Assembly (NCBI RefSeq): GCF_013055795.1
Contig: NZ_JABETO010000009.1
Span: forward strand, 153,181-217,180
DNA: 64,000 bases
From: Streptomyces sp. I05A-00742
GTDB lineage: Bacteria; Actinomycetota; Actinomycetes; Streptomycetales; Streptomycetaceae
Reading direction: 5' to 3'
Positions within the stretch are counted from its first letter, which is position 1. Each line of letters opens with the position of its first letter. Positions 42,477 to 51,469 of this stretch are shown piece by piece. The position numbers and the translations under genes were made by a program. Below the pieces are notes generated by a model. That model saw only the letters and a program-made list of their open reading frames with translations, was not told the origin of the DNA and searched no databases.

Positions 42477-44153
42477 ATGCGTGTGACCAGTGAGGCCCGT
42501 GATCTTTGGGTGCGGTTCATCGAACCGAGCCGGTGGAGCCGGCGGCGGGTGGTGGGGGAGAGCCTGCTGGCCGCCGTCATGGCGCTGCTGGCCGGGGTGC
42601 TGGAGTACGACACCGGGCACGGTGTGCTCCTGACGGCCCTGGTCGCGGCCGCGACACTGGTGTTCTCCGCGGCCCGGCGGGTGCTGCCCGCCACCTCCCT
42701 GATCGGCGTGGCGACGCTCTGCGGGATGACCGATGCCGGGCTGCTGCCACTGCTCGCGGTGGTCGCCTGGTCCGCCGGCCGCAGGATCGAAGGGGCCCTG
42801 CGGGCCCTGGCCGCCTGGGCGGCGGCCCTCGTCGCGTTCGGGGTGCTGGTGCTGTGGGACGAGCACCTGTTCTCGTTCGTGGGCCTGTTCGTCACCCTGC
42901 TTTTCCTGGTCACCACGGTCGTCCCCGGGCTGGCCGGCCGCTACTGGTCCCAGCGGCGCGCCCTGCTGGACACCCTGCGCGAGCGCCACGTCCAGCTGCT
43001 GCGCGAGCGCCGGATGGTCGCGGGCCAGGCCCGGCTGCGCGAGCGGCAGCGGATCGCCCGGGACATGCACGACAGCCTGGGCCACCAGCTCGCCCTCATC
43101 GCGGTGCAGACCGGCGCCCTGGAGGTCTCCCAGGGGCTGACCGAGCAGCAGCGCGAGGCGGTCGGCGTGCTGCGCGAGGCGTCCGTCGCCGCCATGCACG
43201 AACTGCGGGCCGTGGTCGGCGTGCTCAGGGACGGCACGGTGGAGGACGAGCGGCCCGGCGGGGTGGCGGGCGTCGGCGGCCTCGTCGAGGCGGCCGAGGC
43301 CGCGGGCAGACCGGTGCGGCTCGTCCGGTCCGGGGAGCCCCGGCCGCTGGGCGCACCGGCCGACCACGCCGCGTACCGGGTGGTGCAGGAGGGGCTGACG
43401 AACGCGTTCAAGCACGCTCCCGGCGCGGCGCTCACCGTCGGTCTGCACTACGAGGCGGACTCCCTGGTCGTGGAGGTCGCCAACGGGCCCGAGGGCAGCG
43501 CCAAGCAGCCGGCCGCCGTCAGCGGCGGCCAGGGCCTCACAGGGCTGCGCGAACGCGCCCGGCTGGCCGGCGGGATGGTCCACGCCGGGCCGGTGGAGGG
43601 CGGGGGATTCCGGGTCGCGGGCGTGCTCCCCTACGACCCGGGCCCGGAGGCGGTCGAGGCCGCCGAGGCGGAGGAGGCCGACGACCTGCGGCCGTTCCCC
43701 GGGGAGACCCCGGGCGACGGCGGGGCGGTCGTCGAATGGCCCGATCCCCGCGAGGAGTTCAGGAGCCTCATGGGGGTGCGCAGGAGCAGGGGCTGTCTGC
43801 TCGGCTGCGGCTTCGGGCTGGTGCTCGCCCTCGGGCTCGGCGCGCTGGCCCTGTTCGGGGCCGGGAAGCTCTACGAGGCCATGACCGAGGGGCAGCTGGA
43901 GCCGCGCGATTTCCAGCGCGTCAGGGTGGGAAGCCCCGAGTCCGAGGTCCGCGGCCGGCTGCCGTCCGGGGACTCGTTCCTGACCTCCGGGCTGAGGGGC
44001 AGGGGCCCCGCCGTGCCGGCCGGCGCCGAGTGCCTGTCGCTGCTGTCCACCGACGCCCCGAAGGCGCTGGACACCGACCGCGTGTACCGGTTCTGCTTCA
44101 GGGACGGGAAACTGATCGAAAAGCTTGAGTTCAAGGTCAAGAACGATCAGTGA
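42477..44153 (+). CDS. NarL/DesK-type sensor histidine kinase with unusual C-terminal membrane extension
   Basis: A 558-residue kinase. About four helices fill residues 28-155. The dimerisation domain carries the phosphorylated H198 (RQRIARDMHDSLGHQ), and a HATPase domain spans about 290-385 (VVQEGLTNAFKHA). Unlike standard members, it continues: an acidic linker (388-425), a single membrane segment (about 441-463) and a 95-residue domain with AECLSLL and FCFRDGKL that should lie outside the cell. Its partner regulator is at 44182. The start at 42477 is supported by the TAGGCT box seven bases upstream. Confidence 0.87.
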   Translation: MRVTSEARDLWVRFIEPSRWSRRRVVGESLLAAVMALLAGVLEYDTGHGVLLTALVAAATLVFSAARRVLPATSLIGVATLCGMTDAGLLPLLAVVAWSAGRRIEGALRALAAWAAALVAFGVLVLWDEHLFSFVGLFVTLLFLVTTVVPGLAGRYWSQRRALLDTLRERHVQLLRERRMVAGQARLRERQRIARDMHDSLGHQLALIAVQTGALEVSQGLTEQQREAVGVLREASVAAMHELRAVVGVLRDGTVEDERPGGVAGVGGLVEAAEAAGRPVRLVRSGEPRPLGAPADHAAYRVVQEGLTNAFKHAPGAALTVGLHYEADSLVVEVANGPEGSAKQPAAVSGGQGLTGLRERARLAGGMVHAGPVEGGGFRVAGVLPYDPGPEAVEAAEAEEADDLRPFPGETPGDGGAVVEWPDPREEFRSLMGVRRSRGCLLGCGFGLVLALGLGALALFGAGKLYEAMTEGQLEPRDFQRVRVGSPESEVRGRLPSGDSFLTSGLRGRGPAVPAGAECLSLLSTDAPKALDTDRVYRFCFRDGKLIEKLEFKVKNDQ

Positions 44154-44169
44154 GTATTCGATCAGTGAG
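44144..44169. repeat. Direct repeat at the kinase/regulator junction
   Basis: CGATCAGTGAG occurs at 44144-44154 and 44159-44169, 15 bases apart. The first copy contains the kinase TGA; the second sits just before the regulator's AGGAG site. Likely a small local duplication. Confidence 0.6.
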
Positions 44170-44181
44170 CAGGAGAACCCC

Positions 44182-44835
44182 GTGATCCGCGTCCTCATCG
44201 CCGACGACGAGCCGCTCATCCGGGCGGGCATCAGGATGATCCTGACCTCGGCCGACGATATCGAGGTCGTGGCGGAGGCGTCCGACGGGCGCGAGGCCGT
44301 CGCCCTGGCCGGCCGGCACCGGGCGGACGTCGCGCTGCTCGACATCCAGATGCCGGTCCTGGACGGCCTCACCGCCCTGGCGGAGCTGGGCCGCACGGCG
44401 CCGGAGACGCGCGTCCTCGTCCTCACCACCTTCGGCGAGCGCGGGAATGTGCTGCGGGCCCTGCGGGACGGCGGCGCAGGCTTCCTGCTCAAGGACTCGG
44501 CACCCGCCGAACTGATCGGCGCCGTCCGCGCCGCCGCGGCGGGCAACGCCTACCTGTCGCCCGCCGCGGCCCGGCACGTGGCCGACTCGCTCGCGTCCGC
44601 CCCCGCCGAGGACCGTGCCGAGGAGGCCCGGACCCGCGTGGCGGCCCTCAGCGGACGCGAACGCGAGGTGCTGGCCCTGCTCGGCGAGGCGCTGTCCAAC
44701 GCGGAGGCGGGGCGGAGGCTGCACATGAGCGAGGCGACGGTGAAGACGTACGTGAGCCGGATCCTGGCCAAGCTGGAGTGCGGCAACCGGGTGCAGGCGG
44801 CCCTGGTGGCGCGCGACGCGGGGCTCGGGCGGTAG
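44182..44835 (+). CDS. NarL-family response regulator
   Basis: A 217-residue transcription factor. Receiver domain 1-120 with phosphorylated D54 (VALLDIQMP) and Lys in LLKDSA; LuxR-type helix-turn-helix 145-210 (LSGREREVLALLGE, then SEATVKTYVSRILAKL). GTG start at 44182 behind AGGAG, 28 bases after the kinase stop; together they form one two-component system. Targets unknown; the kinase's extracytoplasmic tail suggests an envelope signal. Confidence 0.92.
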   Translation: MIRVLIADDEPLIRAGIRMILTSADDIEVVAEASDGREAVALAGRHRADVALLDIQMPVLDGLTALAELGRTAPETRVLVLTTFGERGNVLRALRDGGAGFLLKDSAPAELIGAVRAAAAGNAYLSPAAARHVADSLASAPAEDRAEEARTRVAALSGREREVLALLGEALSNAEAGRRLHMSEATVKTYVSRILAKLECGNRVQAALVARDAGLGR

Positions 44836-44869
44836 GCCGCGCCGCCGTCGGCACATCGACGGCTCGGGC

Positions 44870-44885
44870 GGGCGGCAAGCCGCCC
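44870..44885. terminator. Short hairpin after the response-regulator gene
   Basis: GGGCGGC, AA, GCCGCCC (in practice a 6-bp stem with a CAAG loop), 35 bases after the stop. Confidence 0.45.
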
Positions 44886-45097
44886 ATGGCGCGGAGCACC
44901 GGAACAGCGAACGCGCCGGCGCCACCGCGGCGTACGAGGACGAGGACCACACCGCGCCCGGCCTGCGGACGACGGCCCGGACCACGGCGGAGAGGGCGGA
45001 GCAGGGCCCAGGCGATCTCCCAGGCCGTCGGACCGGCGGGCGACAGGGCGTGGAGTCCGGCGTGGAGAAGTGCGGACAAGGTGGCTCGAAATCGTCG

Positions 45098-45125
45098 TTG
45101 GGCAGGAAACGGGTCAACCTATACT
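45098..45125 (+). promoter_or_regulatory. Promoter of the serine hydrolase gene
   Basis: TTGGGC (45098-45103), 16-base spacer, TATACT (45120-45125), a good vegetative-type -10. The start codon is 60 bases downstream. Confidence 0.6.
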
Positions 45126-45184
45126 GCACTCGCCCATGATCAATCCGACGCCACCTCACCAGTGGCGCGATTGCGAGGATCCGC

Positions 45185-46357
45185 ATGCCGAAGCTCTCAC
45201 TCCGGATACGTGGCAGGGCCCTCGGGCTCACCGCCGCCCTGGCACTCGGCGCGGTCGCCCTGGCCGGACCCGCGACCGCCGCACCCGTGGCGGAGCCGAA
45301 GGGGTCGCACCAGCGCACGCAGGAGGCCCTCAACGCGCTCAACGCGGCCGGGATGCCGGGCGTCGCCGCCGGGACCTCGACCCCGGACGGGGAGTGGTTC
45401 GGCTCGTCCGGTTACGCGGACACCACCACGAAGCGCAAGCGCACCGCGCAGGACCACATCCGCGCGGGCAGCATCACCAAGTCCTTCGTCACCGCCGTCA
45501 TCCTCCAGCTGGAGGCCGAGGGCAAGCTGCGCCTCGACGACTCCGTCGAGCGCTGGCTGCCGGGCCTCCTCAAGGGCAACGGCTACGACGGCAACAAGGT
45601 GACCATCCGTCAGCTCCTCAACCACACCAGCGGCGTCCACGACATGGTGGAGACCCCGGAGTGGCAGGAGTACATGAACGGCCCCGGCTTCCTCGAGCAC
45701 CGCTACGAGTACCGCTCGCCCGAGCAGATCGTGGCCATGGGCCTCAAGTACCCGCCCTACTGGGCGCCGGGCGGCGGCTGGCACTACTCCAACACCGGCT
45801 TCGTCATCGCCGGCATGGTCATCGAGAAGGCCACCGGGAACCCATGGGCCCGCGAGGCCGAGCGGCGCATCGTCAAACCGCTGGGCCTGCGGCAGACGAC
45901 CTTCCCCGGCACCGACCCGAAGATGCCCGCCCCGCACGCCGTCGGGTACTCCAAGCTCTACGCCGCGAATCCCGGCCCCGAGATCCACGACGCCACCGAG
46001 TACAACCCGGCCTGGTCCGGCGCCACCGGTGAGGTCATCAGCACCACCGGCGACCTCAACCGCTTCTACAGCGCCGTGCTGCGCGGCAAGCTGTTCCCCA
46101 AGCGGCAGCTGGACGCCATGCTCACCACCGTGAGGACCGGGCAGCCCTTCGACTACGGCCTCGGCCTCATCGTGCGCAGCCTGCCCTGCGGCGTGAAGGT
46201 GTACGGCCACGACGGCATCGTCTGGGGCTCGCTCACCAGCACGGCCGGGACCCTGGACGGCAAGCACATGCTCACCTTCCAGATGAACGGCGACTGGCTG
46301 GAGGACGGCAAGCCGTACGACGACATGTTCACGGCGGAGTTCTGCCCGAAGGCATGA
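45185..46357 (+). CDS. Secreted serine hydrolase, class C beta-lactamase/DD-peptidase fold
   Basis: A 390-residue exported protein. A signal peptide ends near residue 33 (ATAA). SITK at 96-99 holds the acylating Ser and Lys, YSN at 202-204 the second motif, and HDG at 343-345 replaces the KTG box, as in the streptomycete D,D-carboxypeptidase (R61) type. It likely trims peptidoglycan or hydrolyses D-amino-acid peptides or esters. GAGG lies before the ATG. Confidence 0.9.
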   Translation: MPKLSLRIRGRALGLTAALALGAVALAGPATAAPVAEPKGSHQRTQEALNALNAAGMPGVAAGTSTPDGEWFGSSGYADTTTKRKRTAQDHIRAGSITKSFVTAVILQLEAEGKLRLDDSVERWLPGLLKGNGYDGNKVTIRQLLNHTSGVHDMVETPEWQEYMNGPGFLEHRYEYRSPEQIVAMGLKYPPYWAPGGGWHYSNTGFVIAGMVIEKATGNPWAREAERRIVKPLGLRQTTFPGTDPKMPAPHAVGYSKLYAANPGPEIHDATEYNPAWSGATGEVISTTGDLNRFYSAVLRGKLFPKRQLDAMLTTVRTGQPFDYGLGLIVRSLPCGVKVYGHDGIVWGSLTSTAGTLDGKHMLTFQMNGDWLEDGKPYDDMFTAEFCPKA

Positions 46358-46787
46358 GGCGCCGGGCGGATCGGGCGGGATCCCGCCGGTCCCCCGACAG
46401 CAGCGACCGCGGTACCCGGGCGCCCCGGCGGAGCCGCCGGGTGGGGGCGAACAGCGCGGCCGGCGCCCCGGCCCGCTGCCGGCCCCGCACCGGCAGCGCG
46501 TGCTCGTTCCGTTCGCCGTCCTCGGTGACGCCGTACGGCGGTTTCCCGCCGTCGTCCTTCTCACGCGGCTTCTCCGTATGACGGGCGAGCATGACGGTGT
46601 CGGCGCGGGACGCGTCACCGCCGGTCGCGGCCCGGCAAGCGGCCTCCGCGCCGGACGCCGAACTCCCGCCCCTGCCGCACGCGTTGACCGCCACCACGCA
46701 GAGTCCCACCGCGGCGAGCGGCGTCGGGGCGATACGCCACCGCGCCCTACGGGCGGGGACGGTCCGCCGTCGTCCGTGGTCGGGCAT
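46329..46787 (-). pseudogene. Truncated histidine-phosphatase-like exported protein
   Basis: A 152-codon frame. A basic N-terminus and hydrophobic stretch precede NACGRGG, a possible lipobox. Residues about 64-110 match the start of phosphoglycerate-mutase-like proteins: TVMLARHTEKP (the RHG-type catalytic His) and PVRGRQRAGA. Similarity stops near LFAPTRR, and the remaining 40 residues are Arg/Ser-rich with no homology, running into the 3' end of the convergent hydrolase gene. The catalytic C-terminal half is absent. I read it as a decayed gene; expression of a short protein cannot be excluded. Confidence 0.5.
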
Positions 46788-46841
46788 CTGCCCCTCATGG
46801 CCGAGCGCGGGGCGGCACCGCCGGGGCGCGGGCCCGGACGG

Positions 46842-47423
46842 TCACGCCTTCCGGCCCAGCCGGGCCAGGAGCTTCGTCCAGTCGTCGGCGCCGGGCGGCG
46901 CCGGGAGCGGGGCCGCGAACAGGCCGGTCGGTGACATGTCGTCGCCGTACGAGCCGAAGACGCGCCCGGCGGCCTCGACGAGGGGCCGCGGCGGACGGTC
47001 CTCCGCACCGATGGCCCGGGACAGGTCCCAGGTGTGCACGACCGCGTCGGCGGTCATCTCCGCGCAGTACGCGTCCGCCGCCGTCTCCCCGTACGACAGC
47101 CCCACCGTCCGGCGGAGCGCGCCGGACGCGCCGAAGGCCGCGACGGCGGCCCCGGCCGCGGCGTCCCAGGCGGCCACCGGGTCGGCGCCGAGCACGTCCC
47201 CGTCCAGTTCGTCCCCGACGTCCTCGGCCGTCTCGCCGTCCAACAGCCGGGGCACCCACAGCTGTTCGGCCGTGAGGTGGTTCACCAGATCGCGCACCGA
47301 CCACTCCGAACACGGCGTCGGCGCACCCCACCGGCGGGGCGGGACGGCGTGCACACGCTCGCCGAACAGGGCGAGCGCCTCCCGGTGCCGGGCGAGCAGC
47401 GTGCTCCGTGGGTCCTTGGTCAT
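46842..47423 (-). CDS. TIGR03086/maleylpyruvate-isomerase-N family protein
   Basis: A 193-residue DinB-like four-helix protein. PTPCSEWSVRDLVNHLTAEQLW near the N-terminus and ADAVVHTWDLSRAIG near 130 hold the three His/Glu positions that bind a divalent metal in this family. Many streptomycete members act with mycothiol, but the reaction here is unknown. Start at ATG 47423 with AGGAG just upstream. Confidence 0.83.
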   Translation of the reverse strand: MTKDPRSTLLARHREALALFGERVHAVPPRRWGAPTPCSEWSVRDLVNHLTAEQLWVPRLLDGETAEDVGDELDGDVLGADPVAAWDAAAGAAVAAFGASGALRRTVGLSYGETAADAYCAEMTADAVVHTWDLSRAIGAEDRPPRPLVEAAGRVFGSYGDDMSPTGLFAAPLPAPPGADDWTKLLARLGRKA

Positions 47424-47564
47424 GTCTCCTATGCTCGGCGCGAACGCCGGCCGCCGCGAGCCCGCCGCCGGGTCGGCCGAACGGACCAGCCGTTTCGCGC
47501 CGGGGCCCGGGTGGTGCGAGGGTGCCAGGAGCGCGTACCTCGCGCGGTGAGGCGGTGACAGGCG

Positions 47565-48434
47565 ATGGAGCTCCCCCTGGTCGTGGGCGTCGACGGATCC
47601 GCCGGCAGCCTGCAGGCCCTGGACTGGGCCGTGGACGAGGCGGGCCGGCACGACGCGCGGCTGCGCGTGCTGTACGCGTCCCTGTGGGAGCGCTACGAGA
47701 GCCGGCTCCCGCCCGAGGACGGGCTCTCCGCCGAGACGCGGGCCGAGGAGGCGGTCGCCGCGGCCGCCGCCCGGCACGCCCAGGAACGCGACCCCGCCCT
47801 CCGCGTCCACGCCGAGACGGTCGCCGAGGAGGCCGTGAACGCCCTGGTGGAGGCCAGCCGCCACGCGGCCGCCGTGGTCACGGGGCCCTCGGGGCGCGGC
47901 ACCCTCGCCGGACTGCTGCTCGGCTCGGTCAGCCTCTCGGTGGCCGCCCGCGCCCACTGCCCGGTGATCGTGGTGCGCGGAACGGAGGAGAACGTGCGCG
48001 GGACGTCCGGACGGATCCTGGTGGGCGTCGGCGACGCCGAGGAGGCGCCCGCCGCCGTCCGCTTCGCGTTCCGCGAGGCCGCCGCCCGGGGCTGCGAGGT
48101 CCACGCGGTCCGCGCCTGGCGCCACCCCGCCCGGCAGTCCGTCGACCACTACCCGCTGCCCAGCAGCGGGCCCCTCGTCCACGAGGAACAGGCCGGCCGC
48201 GAGCTGACCGAGGCCCTGCGCGCGGCCGAGGCCGAGCACCCGCACATCACCGTGCACGGGACCACCGTCGAGGGCCCGGCCCACCGGGCCCTCGTCGACG
48301 CCTCGGCCGACGCCGACCTGCTGGTGGTGGGCGCCCTCCGCCGCCACCACGGGCTCGGCCTCCAGCTCGGCCGGGTCAGCCACACCGCGCTGCACCGGGC
48401 GGAGTGCCCGGTCGCCGTGGTCCCGGCGGGGTGA
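47565..48434 (+). CDS. Tandem universal stress protein (UspA x2)
   Basis: A 289-residue cytosolic protein with two Usp domains (about 1-138 and 147-288). VVGVDGSAGSLQALDWA opens the first, and GPSGRGTLAGLLLGSVS is its ATP-binding G-x2-G-x9-G(S/T) loop. The second domain keeps VVGALRRHHGLGLQLGRVS, a weaker version. Probably a nucleotide-binding stress regulator. Its last 59 bases overlap the 3' end of the convergent PP2C gene. Confidence 0.92.
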   Translation: MELPLVVGVDGSAGSLQALDWAVDEAGRHDARLRVLYASLWERYESRLPPEDGLSAETRAEEAVAAAAARHAQERDPALRVHAETVAEEAVNALVEASRHAAAVVTGPSGRGTLAGLLLGSVSLSVAARAHCPVIVVRGTEENVRGTSGRILVGVGDAEEAPAAVRFAFREAAARGCEVHAVRAWRHPARQSVDHYPLPSSGPLVHEEQAGRELTEALRAAEAEHPHITVHGTTVEGPAHRALVDASADADLLVVGALRRHHGLGLQLGRVSHTALHRAECPVAVVPAG

Positions 48435-49680
48435 CGGGCGCCGGCGCCCCCGGCAGGCCCGCCGCGTCCCAGTCCAGGCGGAGGATGGCGAGGTCGTCGG
48501 AGTGCCGGTCGGCGTTGAGCTCCCGGACCGTGCGCACCAGGCGGTCGAGGTGGCGGTCGGGCGGCTCGTGGTGCGGGATGCCGTTCACCAGGCCGACCAG
48601 CCCCTCGGCGCCCAGCCGGCCGGACCCCGGACCGTCGTGGCCCTCGATGAGGCCGTCCGTGTAGAGCGTCAGCGCGCCGCACCGCGGCAGCGCCAGCCGG
48701 GTGGACGGCCAGTGGCACAGCCCCGGCGCCAGGCCCAGGGCGACGCCGTGCTCCGCGTCCACCGGCCGGGTCGTCCCGCCGGCGGTCAGCAGCGGCTCGT
48801 GATGGCCCGCGAGGTGCAGGACGGCGGTCGCGTCCCGCAGGTCCAGGGTGAGCAGCGAGCAGGTGGCGAACATCTCCTGCCGGGTGCGCTCGGCCACCAG
48901 CATCCGTTCCAGCAGGGCCAGCAGCCGCTCGCCCCGGTGGCCGGCGAGGGTCAGGGCGCGCCAGGTGATGCGGAGGGCGACGCCCAGGGCGGCCTCGTCC
49001 GGTCCGTGCCCGCTGACGTCGCCGATGAGGGCGTGGACGATGTGGTCGTCGCTCTGTACGACGTCGAGGAAGTCCCCGGCGAGCAGCGCGCTCTCCCGGC
49101 CCGGCAGATACCGGGTGGTCGCGGTGACGGCGGGGGAGCCGAGCAGCGGAGTGGGCAGCAGGCCGCGCTCCAGCCGGGTGTTCTCCTGGGCCCGGAGCTG
49201 GGTGGCCTGGAGCTCGGCCTTGGCGCGTTCGGCCTGCTTGCGGTGTACGGCGTAGTGCACGGCGCGGAGCAGCAGTTCGGGCTCCACCTGCCCCTTGACG
49301 AGGTAGTCCTGGGCGCCCGCGGTGACCGCCCGCACACCGGCGTGCGACTCCGCCAGCCCGGTCAGCACGATGACCGCGACGTGCGGGTCGGCCTGCTGCA
49401 CGGCGGTGACGGCGGCCGTTCCCGAGGCGTCGGGCAGGTGCAGGTCCAGCAGGACGCAGTCGGAGCCGTCCGCGGTCAGCTCCGCCTGGGCCTCGGCGAG
49501 CGTCTTCCGCCAGGTCAGAGTGTGGTCCAGGCCGGTGTCCGCGAGGAGTTCCTGCACCAGGAGGGCGTCGCCCGGGTCGTCCTCGACGAGGAGGACGCGG
49601 TAGCGCGGCGCGACGGCGGACTCCGGCGCGGTGCGGGCGCCGCCGGACAGCCCCGGGGCGCCGGACGTCGGCGCGGTCAT
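48376..49680 (-). CDS. Response regulator with PP2C/SpoIIE phosphatase output
   Basis: A 434-residue protein. Receiver domain about 26-145 (VEDDPGDA; phosphorylated D79 in VLLDLHLPD; LVKGQ). A helical linker leads to a SpoIIE-type phosphatase (about 190-405) with AGDFLDV, DVSGHGPDEA and LYTDGLIEGH. The kinase encoded upstream overlaps it by ATGA, so phosphorylation by that kinase probably controls Ser/Thr dephosphorylation of an anti-anti-sigma factor. Its end overlaps the convergent usp gene by 59 bases. Confidence 0.9.
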   Translation of the reverse strand: MTAPTSGAPGLSGGARTAPESAVAPRYRVLLVEDDPGDALLVQELLADTGLDHTLTWRKTLAEAQAELTADGSDCVLLDLHLPDASGTAAVTAVQQADPHVAVIVLTGLAESHAGVRAVTAGAQDYLVKGQVEPELLLRAVHYAVHRKQAERAKAELQATQLRAQENTRLERGLLPTPLLGSPAVTATTRYLPGRESALLAGDFLDVVQSDDHIVHALIGDVSGHGPDEAALGVALRITWRALTLAGHRGERLLALLERMLVAERTRQEMFATCSLLTLDLRDATAVLHLAGHHEPLLTAGGTTRPVDAEHGVALGLAPGLCHWPSTRLALPRCGALTLYTDGLIEGHDGPGSGRLGAEGLVGLVNGIPHHEPPDRHLDRLVRTVRELNADRHSDDLAILRLDWDAAGLPGAPAPVTPPGPRRPGTPPGAARCG

Positions 49681-51347
49681 GACGCCGGCCGTCCCGTCCC
49701 GGCCGCGGCGGCCGTCCCGGCGGCGGGCTCCACCGCGGACTCCGCGGCCGGCTCCTCCGAGGCCGGGGCCGTGCCGTCCGGTCCCGTCGCCGGGAGGGTG
49801 AAGACGACGCGGGCGCCGCCCGTGTACGAGGAGTCCACGCCGATCGTCCCGCCGTGGAACTCGACGATCTTGCGGCACATCGCCAGTCCGATCCCGGTCC
49901 CCGGATAGGCGTCCCGGGTGTGCAGCCGCTGGAAGAGCGCGAAGACCTTCTCCGTGTACTCCGGCGCGATGCCGATGCCGTTGTCGGTGACGGCGAACCG
50001 CCACAGGCCGCCGTCCCGCCCGGCCGTCACATGGACGCGCGGCACACGGTCCGGGGCGCGGAACTTGACGGCGTTGGAGACCAGGTTCTGCCAGAGCATG
50101 CCCAGCTGGGTGGCGTCGCCGACCACCGTGGGCAGCGGGTCGTGGGTGATCTCCGCCCCGGACTCCCCGACCGGCACGCTCAGCGCGTCCAGCGTGGCCG
50201 CGAAGGCGGTGTCCAGGTCGACGGTGTCGTGCTCGTTGTGCACCCGGCCGACGCGCGAGAAGGCGAGCAGGTCGTTGATCAGGACCTGCATGCGGTTGGC
50301 GCCGTCCACGGCGAACGCGATGTACTGGTGCGCCCGTTCGTCCAGGGTGTCGCCGTAGCGCCGCTGGAGGAGCTGGCAGAAGCTCGCCACCTTCCGCAGC
50401 GGCTCCTGGAGGTCGTGCGAGGCCACGTAGGCGAACTGCTCCAGCTCGGCGTTGGACCGGCGCAGGTCCCCGGCCTGCTCGTCCAGTTGCGTGAGCGCCT
50501 CCTCGCTGAAGGCCAGCTGGTCGACGAGGCGCCGCCGCATGGCCTCCACGTCCCGCCCCAGCCGCCGCAGGTCGGCCGGTCCCGTCGGGGTGACGGTGTG
50601 CGCGAAGTGGCCCCCGGCGACCAGCCGGGCGTCGGCACCGAGCTGCTCCAGCGGCTTGGTGACGCCCCGCCGCAGCCCCTCGAAGACCAGGGCGGCCACG
50701 AGGAGTATCACCGCCGCGATGGAGACGAACACCCAGTTCCGCAGCCGGCGGGTCCCGTCCAGGTCGGCCCCGGCCCCGGCCCGTTCGGCCGCCAGACGGC
50801 GCTGCTGCTCGTGGAGGGAGCGGCGGACCGCGTCGAAGGAGTCCTTGCCCGCCCCCGCGCGCTCGGCGGCCTCCGCGGCCGGGGCCCCCGCCGGCGCGGC
50901 CGCGATCGGACGGGCGACGCGTGCCTGCCACTCGCCGGCCCGTGCCAGCACCTGCTCCAGGTCGTCCCGGGCGCCCTCCTCGCCGCCCACCAGCGTGCGC
51001 AGCCGTTCGGCGGCCGCCTTCTCGTCCGCCAGGCCCCGGGTGTACGGCTGGAGGAACTCGCGCCGGCCCGTGAGCCCGTAACCGCGGACCCCGGTCTCCT
51101 GGTTCACCAGCGCGTTCTCCAGGCGGACCGCCTCGACCAGCGCCGGTGACCGGACGTCGACCAGGTGGTCAGTGATCGACGAGGTCCGGCTCAGCGCCCA
51201 GGTCCCCAGCACGCCGAGCACCGTGAGCACCACCAGGGCCGCGCTCACGCCCACCCGCAGCCACCGGCGCGTTGTCCAGCCCGACCGCCCGGCCGGTCTC
51301 GGCACTGCGTCGGAGCCGTCCTGCCGATGAGCCGTCTCGACCGCCAC
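49677..51347 (-). CDS. CHASE3-HAMP sensor histidine kinase
   Basis: A 556-residue membrane kinase. TM1 about 31-52; CHASE3-like extracytoplasmic helices about 55-200 (VNQETGVRGYGLTG is the CHASE3 hallmark); TM2 about 204-223; HAMP 224-278; coiled linker; H311 in FAYVASHDLQEPLRKV, the phytochrome-like HisKA; HATPase about 410-520 with N, G1 (NGIGIAPEY) and G2 (GTGIGLAMC) boxes. The Ala/Pro-rich tail is low complexity. GTG start; GCGGGGAA upstream. Operon with the PP2C response regulator. Confidence 0.92.
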   Translation of the reverse strand: MAVETAHRQDGSDAVPRPAGRSGWTTRRWLRVGVSAALVVLTVLGVLGTWALSRTSSITDHLVDVRSPALVEAVRLENALVNQETGVRGYGLTGRREFLQPYTRGLADEKAAAERLRTLVGGEEGARDDLEQVLARAGEWQARVARPIAAAPAGAPAAEAAERAGAGKDSFDAVRRSLHEQQRRLAAERAGAGADLDGTRRLRNWVFVSIAAVILLVAALVFEGLRRGVTKPLEQLGADARLVAGGHFAHTVTPTGPADLRRLGRDVEAMRRRLVDQLAFSEEALTQLDEQAGDLRRSNAELEQFAYVASHDLQEPLRKVASFCQLLQRRYGDTLDERAHQYIAFAVDGANRMQVLINDLLAFSRVGRVHNEHDTVDLDTAFAATLDALSVPVGESGAEITHDPLPTVVGDATQLGMLWQNLVSNAVKFRAPDRVPRVHVTAGRDGGLWRFAVTDNGIGIAPEYTEKVFALFQRLHTRDAYPGTGIGLAMCRKIVEFHGGTIGVDSSYTGGARVVFTLPATGPDGTAPASEEPAAESAVEPAAGTAAAAGTGRPAS

Positions 51348-51420
51348 GTTCCCCGCCTTCCTTCTCGGTTCCCCCGGGCTGCTTCCCCGGCACCCCGGCG
51401 ATCACACCGGATCGGCGCCC

Positions 51421-51462
51421 CGACAACCGTAGTTGTCGACGGATGGCCGGAGCGCCTAGGGT
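51421..51462 (+). promoter_or_regulatory. Promoter with overlapping palindrome between divergent signalling operons
   Basis: CGACAAC-CGTA-GTTGTCG (51421-51438) is a perfect 7-bp inverted repeat. It contains TTGTCG (51433-51438), a -35-like box, 18 bases from TAGGGT (51457-51462), which ends seven bases before the ATG at 51470. A regulator bound to the palindrome would cover the -35. Confidence 0.55.
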
Positions 51463-51469
51463 GTGCGCC

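Larger units (their letters stand above)
44836..45184. other. 349-base intergenic region
   Basis: No gene seen. It holds a terminator-like hairpin after the response regulator (44870-44885) and a promoter for the serine hydrolase (45098-45125). The middle is GC-rich and featureless. Confidence 0.5.

Noticed and set aside
46591..47550. 319-codon frame opposite the TIGR03086-family gene
   Set aside because: Shadow; the minus strand has a clear family match.
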